Shown here: piece after piece, positions 7,291 through 12,812 of the stretch
How the letters are laid out: every line of letters starts with the position of its first letter
Numbering within the stretch: the first letter of the stretch is position 1
Assembly (NCBI GenBank): GCA_937885235.1
Contig: CAKZZK010000211.1
Span: 1-16,134, forward strand
Origin: an uncultured Treponema sp.
GTDB lineage: Bacteria; Spirochaetota; Spirochaetia; Treponematales; Treponemataceae
Reading direction: 5' to 3'
DNA length: 16,134 nt
Notes under the pieces: model-generated
Told to the model about the DNA's origin: nothing
What the model saw: the letters and a program-made list of their open reading frames with translations, nothing else
The model's database searches: none
Position numbers and translations under genes: made by a program

Positions 7291-9294
7291 TCAGCACAAT
7301 TTCATGCCGTCAGCAATCTTTGCGAAGGGACCGGCAATCACGGAGCCCTGTTTTTCGCCGAAATAATCCTCATTGAAGACGATTTCCGTGCCGTCAGGGT
7401 TTTCATAGCGCTGTTCCGGCTCAAAAGCCATGCCGAGCGTCTCGCTGCTGACCGTCTTTACGCCGCCGACGGCAAGGTTTGTGTGCAGCACCCATGCTCC
7501 GCCTTCTTCTTTGAGCTCCAGATGGATCTGCGTCTGGCTGTCTGCCACAAAGTCTTTTTCCTTGTCGCAGGGCTTTGCCCCGTTAAAGAAGTAATTGCCG
7601 CCCGTCCATACGGGAAGCGGGATATAGTAGCGGTCGCTTGGCGCAGAGCCCATGCCGCAGTAGCCGTCAAACTCTTTTTCCCATTCTTCTGCCGTCTGGT
7701 AGCCGCTGTAGGGGGCGGTTCCCACAGCCACGTTCATATCGTCCCAGTCGTTTGCCTGATTGTTTGCGGCAGCTTCTTTGAGGAAGGGGTGCACCTCCTG
7801 CTGTACGAATATATTGTTGTAAAAACGCATATCTCCGTGCAGGATGGTCATAAAGCCTGCAATCTCCGTCCTGTGCGGCACATGGTAGGGGGTGTAGCGG
7901 GGAGAAATCATGGTCTTTGCGCCATTGTTTACGCCCGTGCCCACCGCGCACAGGGAGCCGCCGATCAGGTTGTGCACCACGGCAACGCCCTGTGTGGCAA
8001 GCTTGAGCGAGCGGGTGGAAAGCAGGACATTGTGGTCTATGAGCGTGGGTCCGTGGGAGACTTCGATGAAGATGTCTTCGCCTATTCCCACCATTGCCTC
8101 TCTGTGCATAAGGTGGGCGAATGGCAGGGTGTTGTCATGGAAGAGGTTCTGCGTAACCCTCGTGCCCTGTGCCTGCCAGTCAAGCCAGAGCCCGCGCGTG
8201 CAGTGGTGGATGTGATTGTGGCGGATTGTCACGTCTATTGCCGCGTGCATCTTGATGCCGCCGATTTCCGCCCCTGCGAGGTTCTGGCGGTTGTTGATGT
8301 GGTGGATGTGGTTGTATTCTATAGTAGAAAATACGCCGCCAAGGTGCCCCACTATGCCGGTCTGCCCGCAGTCGTGGATAGTGCACCTGCGTATGATATG
8401 GGAGCCGATCCGCTCTTTTGTCCAGCCTTCGTTCTGCGCCTGGCAGATGCAGTCGCGCTCGGTCTGGGTGCCGTCCTTGAACTTCCACTTGAGCCACTTG
8501 TTGTCATTGTTTGGCTGCAGGTACTTTCCAAGCGAGATGCCGCTGCACTTGGAGTGTGAAATGTCGCAGTCTTCAATGATCCAGCCCTTTGACCAGTGCG
8601 GTCCCACCATGCCTTCCTGATACGCTGTCGGCGGTGCCCACTGGGTGGCAGCCTTTGTCACCGTAAAGCCGGAGAGCGTGATGTAACCTATGCCTTCTTC
8701 CTCTGGGTAGAAGCAGTTCCGCCTTACGTTGATTTCCACCCGTTCCTTGCGGGGGTCTGCATCGTGGAAGTTGGCGTAGATGACCGTCTTGTTTGCAGCG
8801 GCATCCTGTTCTGAAAACCAGGTATAGACTGAAAAGTCTGGATCCCAGGAGCTTTCCGAGCGCACCGGCTTTTTTACAAGCTCAAGGGATGTCACTTCGT
8901 AGAGTGCCTTGTCGTTCAGGTAGACTTCTCCGGTGTGCGCGATGAACGAGGCTATGAACCAGTCTCCGCTCACAAGCGTGGTGAAGGGATTGTAGTCGCC
9001 AAAGATGGCATTAGGCACCGCGCATTTCCATACGCTTCCCTCCACGGGCTCCCAGTCCGTCACGGCTTCTGCCCCCGTGATGATGGCTTTGCCTTTCTTC
9101 TCGCTCCGGTAGATAATCCGTGTCTGCTCCGTCCCTGCATGGCGGGGATGCACTGCCTCCCTGTACGTGCCCGGGGCAACTAGTATTTCGTCCCCTGCCT
9201 TTGCAAGCTCTGCCGCCGCCTGAATTGTGGCAAAGGGGCTTTCCTTCGTGCCTTTCCCCAACGGGGAAGCACCCGCTGATACGTAATATGTCAT
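7291..9294 (-). CDS. GH120-family-like beta-helix glycoside hydrolase (probable beta-xylosidase)
   Basis: A 667-residue cytoplasmic enzyme without a signal peptide. It opens MTYYVSAGASPLGKGTKESP and continues APGTYREAVHPRHAG, then WKCAVPNAIFGDYNPF, which matches what I know of GH120 beta-xylosidases such as Thermoanaerobacterium XylC. Parallel beta-helix turns rich in His and Asn follow (HIIRRCTIHDCGQTGI, IEYNHIHHINN, IRHNHIHHC). The likely catalytic pair is D372 in LWLDWQAQG (nucleophile) and E411 in FIEVSHG (acid/base). They are 39 residues apart, against 23 in XylC as I recall it, because of an insert around PFAHLMHREAMVGIG. The enzyme would release xylose from imported xylo-oligosaccharides. 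GGAGGA at 9306-9301 is a strong ribosome site, and a promoter lies at 9342-9314. Specificity may differ from xylose. Confidence 0.82.
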   Translation of the reverse strand: MTYYVSAGASPLGKGTKESPFATIQAAAELAKAGDEILVAPGTYREAVHPRHAGTEQTRIIYRSEKKGKAIITGAEAVTDWEPVEGSVWKCAVPNAIFGDYNPFTTLVSGDWFIASFIAHTGEVYLNDKALYEVTSLELVKKPVRSESSWDPDFSVYTWFSEQDAAANKTVIYANFHDADPRKERVEINVRRNCFYPEEEGIGYITLSGFTVTKAATQWAPPTAYQEGMVGPHWSKGWIIEDCDISHSKCSGISLGKYLQPNNDNKWLKWKFKDGTQTERDCICQAQNEGWTKERIGSHIIRRCTIHDCGQTGIVGHLGGVFSTIEYNHIHHINNRQNLAGAEIGGIKMHAAIDVTIRHNHIHHCTRGLWLDWQAQGTRVTQNLFHDNTLPFAHLMHREAMVGIGEDIFIEVSHGPTLIDHNVLLSTRSLKLATQGVAVVHNLIGGSLCAVGTGVNNGAKTMISPRYTPYHVPHRTEIAGFMTILHGDMRFYNNIFVQQEVHPFLKEAAANNQANDWDDMNVAVGTAPYSGYQTAEEWEKEFDGYCGMGSAPSDRYYIPLPVWTGGNYFFNGAKPCDKEKDFVADSQTQIHLELKEEGGAWVLHTNLAVGGVKTVSSETLGMAFEPEQRYENPDGTEIVFNEDYFGEKQGSVIAGPFAKIADGMKLC

Positions 9295-9313
9295 GAAAAA
9301 TCCTCCGCATTCC

Positions 9314-9342
9314 AGTGTAGGTCAGAATGGTGAAATTGTCCA
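9314..9342 (-). promoter_or_regulatory. Predicted promoter of the GH120-like gene
   Basis: On the minus strand TGGACA (9342-9337), a 17-nt spacer and TACACT (9319-9314) are followed by a short leader that carries the GGAGGA ribosome site (9306-9301), 6 nt before the ATG at 9294. The -35 hexamer lies only 2 nt from the palindromic array that starts at 9345, so factors bound to the array would sit directly next to RNA polymerase. Confidence 0.6.
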
Positions 9343-9344
9343 TA

Positions 9345-9457
9345 CGTGAACTCGCCGAGTCGCGGTTTCGGAATAGTACGAGTCACGTTTTGTGATTCGT
9401 CGAGTCGCGCTTCATGACTCGTCGAGTCGCAGTTCGTGACTCGTACTATTCACGGTT
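9345..9457. repeat. Array of five consecutive 22-23 bp palindromic units
   Basis: Units run 9345-9367, 9368-9390, 9391-9412, 9413-9434 and 9435-9457. Each is an imperfect dyad of the type RTGAYTCG-T-CGAGTCRC followed by an NTT separator. The second and fifth units carry one variant half (GAATAGTA and TACTATTC) in opposite orientation. As a result 9371-9387 (GAATAGTACGAGTCACG) and 9435-9451 are perfect 17-bp inverted copies. The array lies between two divergent promoters. The spacing of about two helical turns puts all dyads on the same DNA face, which suits cooperative binding by a dimeric regulator. A dispersed intergenic repeat family is the main alternative. Confidence 0.85.
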
Positions 9458-9500
9458 CAAAACTGGCGACGAGGTTGTCATACTGAGCAAAATAAATTGC

Positions 9501-9529
9501 TTGACAAAATGGAGATTTGAAAATAAACT
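9501..9529 (+). promoter_or_regulatory. Predicted promoter of the HTH regulator gene
   Basis: A perfect TTGACA (9501-9506), a 17-nt spacer and TAAACT (9524-9529) are followed by 9 nt to the ATG at 9539. No Shine-Dalgarno lies in that gap, and the only nearby GGAG (9511) falls inside the promoter. The transcript is predicted to have at most a few untranslated bases. Confidence 0.6.
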
Positions 9530-9538
9530 TCTTAAATT

Positions 9539-10477
9539 ATGGCAGTGATACCAATTGGACAATTTATCAAGGTTTGGCGGAAAGCCCGGAACATGCAGCA
9601 GGAAGATTTATGCGTGGGAATTTGCTCTATAGCTACGCTTTCGCGCATAGAACGTGGAGAACATGTGCCCTCGCCCGGCATATGTAAAGCATTGCTGAGT
9701 GTGCTGGGGATATCTGCGCATGAATATAATTTTTTTGCCTCTGACTCAGAATTCAAGCGGATGACGATAGAGAAGGAAATCAAGACACTTGTTGCGCGTG
9801 AAAATTACAATATCAAGGAGCTGCTTGCACTATACAAAGATTGCTCTAAAACAAAGATGAATGAGATAGAACGTCAGTTTTATTTGTTTTTTTCAGGCTT
9901 AGAAGAACAAAGAAACAGAAAGGTTTTTTCTGACAAGGCTTTGATGCTGTTTATACAGGCCATAAAGCAGACCGTCAAGGATTTTACGCTTGATGGAGTT
10001 ATATCTCGCAAAGTATTTTTTGTGGATGAGCTTATGATTTTGAATAACATCGCCTTGGAAGAGTACCAGATTCCCGAACGGGTAGAAAGTGCATTCAAAC
10101 GCTTATATTTTCTGAAAGACTATTTTGAAAATAGTGTGGTAGATTCCGATGAAAAGGCAAAGCAGTACCCTGTTATCTTGTTGAACCTTGCCTGTTGGGA
10201 GGAGGATCGAAAGAACTATGAGAAAGAAGTGGAGCTCGCTGGAACGGGAATCCAAAGTTGCCGCAAAGATAGCGGTTTGAGTAGTCTTGCAGAGTTAATA
10301 GTTTGCAAGGGAACTGCCCTTGCTTACTTAGGTAAGTATGATGAAGCGAAAAAATATATTCATAACGCACTAGTGATGAAGTTGTGCATGGCAAAGGAGG
10401 TGGATTATTATATAAAAACATTCAAAGAATTGTTTGGCTATGATTTTGAATATGTACTGCAAAACAAAATTTTCTAA
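9539..10477 (+). CDS. XRE-type HTH regulator with TPR-like C-terminal domain (RRNPP/Rgg-like)
   Basis: A 312-residue DNA-binding protein. Residues about 7-62 form a Cro/CI helix-turn-helix: GQFIKVWRKARNMQQEDL, then ATLSRIERGEHVPSPGICKALLSVLGI. The rest is all helical, with at least two TPR-like hairpins near the C-terminus (ILLNLACWEEDRKNYEKEV and GTALAYLGKYDEAKKYI). An HTH plus TPR layout of this length is that of the RRNPP group (Rgg, PlcR, PrgX), which bind short peptides in Firmicutes. It is also shared by regulators with no known peptide ligand. ATG 9539 is used because it is just ahead of the HTH. The gene is visibly AT-richer than its neighbours, a sign of transfer. It lies divergent from the GH120-like gene and upstream of a small exported peptide gene, so either could be its target. 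Confidence 0.82.
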   Translation: MAVIPIGQFIKVWRKARNMQQEDLCVGICSIATLSRIERGEHVPSPGICKALLSVLGISAHEYNFFASDSEFKRMTIEKEIKTLVARENYNIKELLALYKDCSKTKMNEIERQFYLFFSGLEEQRNRKVFSDKALMLFIQAIKQTVKDFTLDGVISRKVFFVDELMILNNIALEEYQIPERVESAFKRLYFLKDYFENSVVDSDEKAKQYPVILLNLACWEEDRKNYEKEVELAGTGIQSCRKDSGLSSLAELIVCKGTALAYLGKYDEAKKYIHNALVMKLCMAKEVDYYIKTFKELFGYDFEYVLQNKIF

Positions 10478-10534
10478 AAAAATTTAAAAAAAGTTTTGAA
10501 ATTTTCATAATATGTCCATTTTGTGTTTTTCAAG

Positions 10535-10540
10535 TATGAT
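10535..10540 (+). promoter_or_regulatory. Possible -10 box of the small peptide gene
   Basis: TATGAT lies 24 nt before the ATG at 10565 in an AT-rich gap of 87 nt. No good -35 is found at 16-18 nt (the best is TGTCCA at 10513-10518). Transcription could equally continue from the HTH gene, since no GC-rich terminator hairpin is seen between them. Confidence 0.3.
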
Positions 10541-10564
10541 AAAATCAGCCTTGTTAGGTTTTTT

Positions 10565-10726
10565 ATGAAAATACTTGCAAAAATAATGATGGTGATAGCC
10601 TTTGTATGTGGCTTAGGTTTGTGTTCGTGTACTTCTGCTGCAGATACTGATGCAGAAGATGTAGACTCTGTTGTATTAAAGGATGATGGGCGTTCTGTAG
10701 GTATAACAAAGAGTTATGGCGATTAA
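10565..10726 (+). CDS. Small exported peptide or lipoprotein, 53 aa
   Basis: The gene encodes a basic start (MKILAK), a hydrophobic segment (IMMVIAFVCGLGL) and then C20-S21-C22-T-S. LCSC (19-22) would serve as a relaxed spirochaete lipobox. The rest is a 31-residue acidic tail ending SVGITKSYGD. I do not recognise it. ATG 10565 is chosen over the in-frame GTG 10523 because the signal peptide begins there and a weak AGG lies 6 nt upstream. Like the regulator before it, the gene is AT-rich. Its last 11 nt overlap the next gene. It may be a peptide-pheromone precursor for the adjacent HTH/TPR regulator, a small lipoprotein of the downstream surface operon, or the remnant of a larger lipoprotein. 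The sequence does not decide between these. Confidence 0.62.
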   Translation: MKILAKIMMVIAFVCGLGLCSCTSAADTDAEDVDSVVLKDDGRSVGITKSYGD

Positions 10727-11336
10727 AGGTATTGCAGGCCGTAAAATCCTCGTTTGCGTCATAACATTTGCGTTTACCGCAATGCGGTTATCCGCTACAG
10801 AGTCGGACGAAGACGACATTCACTTTACCCCACGCTTTCCGGCTGTAGTCGGCTGGTGGAATCCTGCAGAGCGGGAATGGTCGGATGCGATTTCAGGCAT
10901 TATCCAGCTACGCACAGGGCTGGAGCTGTTTCCGCTGGGAGCGGGGCATACGGCATCAGACCTGGGGCTGCGGCTTTCTGGCCGTATGCTCTTCGGCTGG
11001 AGGATGGGAAGGGGAGACCCGGACACTTACGGTTCCCTGCTGAATTCCTTCACCGCGGAGGGGAACGTGCTGGTGCACTTCAACTTTACGCGGCAGCAGG
11101 GCTTCTACCTCGGTGGCGGACCATTATGGACGGCGGATGTCTATTCGTTCAAACCGAAATACGAAGGTGGCAGGCGAGAAAGACGCCGCGGCGTGTCAGT
11201 AGCAGCCGTAGCCGGATACGAGTTTCGTTTCCATAAAAGTAGCGCGTTTTTTGCAGAGCTTGGCTACAGCCACGCACTTACGGGAGCCTCATTCGATACA
11301 CTCATGCCCGCTTTCGGAGTGACGTTCGGCTTATGA
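10716..11336 (+). CDS. Small outer-membrane beta-barrel-like protein
   Basis: A 206-residue protein with a signal peptide (GRK, then ILVCVITFAFTAMRLSA, probably cleaved near residue 27), followed by an acidic ESDEDD stretch. The mature part alternates hydrophobic and polar residues in strands, such as LGLRLSGRMLFGWRMG, NVLVHFNFTRQQGFYLGGGP, VAAVAGYEFRFH and AFFAELGYSHALTG. It ends FGVTFGL, the pattern of an 8-strand barrel. I do not recognise a specific family. It begins inside the end of the small peptide gene (11-nt overlap) and ends with a 4-nt ATGA overlap with the next lipoprotein gene, so it is part of a translationally coupled operon. Base composition switches to GC-rich within this gene. 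Confidence 0.72.
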   Translation: MAIKGIAGRKILVCVITFAFTAMRLSATESDEDDIHFTPRFPAVVGWWNPAEREWSDAISGIIQLRTGLELFPLGAGHTASDLGLRLSGRMLFGWRMGRGDPDTYGSLLNSFTAEGNVLVHFNFTRQQGFYLGGGPLWTADVYSFKPKYEGGRRERRRGVSVAAVAGYEFRFHKSSAFFAELGYSHALTGASFDTLMPAFGVTFGL

Positions 11337-12124
11337 GAAAGCGTGCGTTCCTCATGCTTGCGGTAATCCTGCTTTCTTCATGTGCGAACGGGAACGTGGA
11401 CGGATTGCTGCGTACCTATAATGACCCTTCCGATGATGCGCCCGCCGCAGACAGCTACCGCACGCCCTACGCCATATACCTTTCATGGCAGGAAGACGAG
11501 GCGGCAGATGGATTCATCCTGCTGCGGGCGGATGACGACGGCTGCTATGATTTCAGGGAGCTGTACCGGGGTACCGGAACTGCGTACGCAGACCGCTTCA
11601 CTGGGCTTGAATCTGTGGAAAGGTACGTGTACCGTCTGGACAAGGTGCGCGGCGAAATGCTGTTTAAAGGGAGCCGCCTTGTGCCCGCCGTATCGACATC
11701 CGCGGTACGCGACGAGTATGAGGACAATGGCGCGATGGAACGGGCCACGCTGCTGGAAACCGAATGCCGCGCGTCGCTCACGGTATGCCGGTACGTGCAT
11801 GAAGATACGCTTGACTGCGATGAAGACTGGTACGCGGTATATATCCGCCCGCACCGAAAGGCCTATGTAATGCTTGAGCAGCTTGATTACGGCGGGGCTG
11901 TGTCCACGCTGGCAAGCGGGGCAGACACGGATTTTTACCGTATGTCGGAGGACGGTTCCAGTGCACCCATACAGAACAAGGTAAAGTTTGTGCTGGAGAA
12001 TGACGGACACAGGGCGCGGAACGTATGCTTCAAGGTATACCCGGATATGGCGAACGTGCTTCCTGAAGGTGCAGGAACACGCATCCTGCTGTATCAGGTG
12101 ACGCTGGAGGAGGAAGTGCCATGA
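11333..12124 (+). CDS. Lipoprotein with fibronectin III-like and pre-peptidase C-terminal-like regions
   Basis: A 263-residue lipoprotein with a textbook lipobox, L14-S15-S16-C17, after MRKRAFLMLAVIL. Residues about 47-105 resemble a fibronectin type III domain of the kind found in spirochaete surface proteins (AIYLSWQEDEAADGFILLRA, then RYVYRLDKVR). From about 127, DEYEDNGAMERATLLE and then CDEDWYAVYIRPHRKAYVMLE resemble the PPC pattern (D-x-Y-E-x-N and D-x-D-W-Y), a beta-sandwich often found on secreted proteins. The role is probably display or binding at the cell surface. A GGAGTGA ribosome site lies at 11316-11322. Start and stop overlap the neighbours by 4 nt each (ATGA). Family assignment is by pattern only. 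Confidence 0.72.
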   Translation: MRKRAFLMLAVILLSSCANGNVDGLLRTYNDPSDDAPAADSYRTPYAIYLSWQEDEAADGFILLRADDDGCYDFRELYRGTGTAYADRFTGLESVERYVYRLDKVRGEMLFKGSRLVPAVSTSAVRDEYEDNGAMERATLLETECRASLTVCRYVHEDTLDCDEDWYAVYIRPHRKAYVMLEQLDYGGAVSTLASGADTDFYRMSEDGSSAPIQNKVKFVLENDGHRARNVCFKVYPDMANVLPEGAGTRILLYQVTLEEEVP

Positions 12125-12780
12125 TGAGGCGGCTTTTCCTTGCGGTCCTGCTGCCGCTGCTTGGAGTGCTCTGGTCATGCAGCGTGGCGGATTCGGAGGC
12201 CTATACGGAACGGGAAGGGGTACCCGCGGCGGCAGCCCTTGCGGAATCGTCCGCAGGCCTGTGGACTGAGGCGGCAGAAACCGAAGACTTTACTGTATCG
12301 CAGTCCGCAAACGGGGGAACGGTGTATACATTCAGGACGAACGATGCTTCATACCTTCCCGCCGAAGGGACGGGCACGGTGTGGAAGGCTGCGGATGCAT
12401 CGGGAACGATGCCCGTATCCGCAACCATAACAAAATATGCAGGGAACCCATTGTCCGGGTACGGGCTGGTGTTCTGCTGCCGGAGTACGAGGACGGGAGA
12501 CATATATATGCTGTCGGTACAGATAAACACGCACCGGCAATACAAAGTAGTGAAATATGCCGCCGGAGAAACGGAAGTAATACGGAAGTGGACATATACA
12601 GACACATTGAATGCCGGTTACAACGCAGCGAACGCGCTGACCGTGCTGTATGCGTCTTCATCGCGGGAATTCACGCTCGTGTGCAACGGCCCCGCGGCTG
12701 ACAAGCGGGGCAACAGGTTTTGTAGCAGAGCTTTCCGCAGCCGATGGACTGCCGGAAAAGTATGTCGAAGTAAAGTTTGA
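12121..12780 (+). CDS. Lipoprotein with LamG-like sandwich, late frameshift
   Basis: As written the frame encodes 219 residues. The signal is MMRRLFLAVLLPLLGV with lipobox L17-W18-S19-C20. The remainder looks like a concanavalin/LamG-type beta-sandwich: YGLVFCCRSTRTGDIYMLSVQ, HRQYKVVKYAAGE, RKWTYTD and FTLVCNG. After FTLVCNG (about residue 190) the product turns into an Arg/Cys-rich stretch unlike the rest. The +1 frame instead supplies a natural end to 12790 (see the next entry). One extra C in the run CCCC (12690-12693) explains this. It may be a real mutation, a phase-variable switch or a read error. A strong GGAGG-type ribosome site precedes ATG 12121, which overlaps the upstream stop as ATGA. 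Confidence 0.72.
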   Translation: MMRRLFLAVLLPLLGVLWSCSVADSEAYTEREGVPAAAALAESSAGLWTEAAETEDFTVSQSANGGTVYTFRTNDASYLPAEGTGTVWKAADASGTMPVSATITKYAGNPLSGYGLVFCCRSTRTGDIYMLSVQINTHRQYKVVKYAAGETEVIRKWTYTDTLNAGYNAANALTVLYASSSREFTLVCNGPAADKRGNRFCSRAFRSRWTAGKVCRSKV

Positions 12781-12790
12781 AACAAATTAA
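12692..12790 (+). other. Out-of-frame natural C-terminus of the preceding lipoprotein
   Basis: Read one base later than the preceding gene, this stretch gives 32 residues and TAA at 12788-12790: PRLTSGATGFVAELSAAD, then GLPEKYVEVKFETN. It continues the beta-sandwich sensibly (an 'N-G-x-R-L-x-S-G-x-x-G' turn followed by closing strands). Removing one C from 12690-12693 joins it in frame to FTLVCNG. The restored protein would be about 222 residues, and its stop would lie 22 nt before the ATG of the next gene. Confidence 0.65.
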
Positions 12791-12812
12791 GATGAATAAA
12801 AGGAGCGGGCCG

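Noticed and set aside
7483..8559. Plus-strand 358-codon open frame opposite the GH120-like gene
   Set aside because: Its Val/His-rich translation mirrors the beta-helix repeats of the minus-strand gene, which has a promoter, a strong ribosome site and catalytic motifs.
9345..9457. CRISPR array or integron attC site
   Set aside because: The repeats abut with no unique spacers, and I see no RYYYAAC/GTTRRRY core sites and no cas or integrase gene in the window.
9473..9492. GAGGTTGTCATACTGAGC resembling a common intergenic repeat (TGTCATTCTGAGC type)
   Set aside because: Only one partial copy is seen and it lacks an inverted partner, so a repeat cannot be supported from this window.
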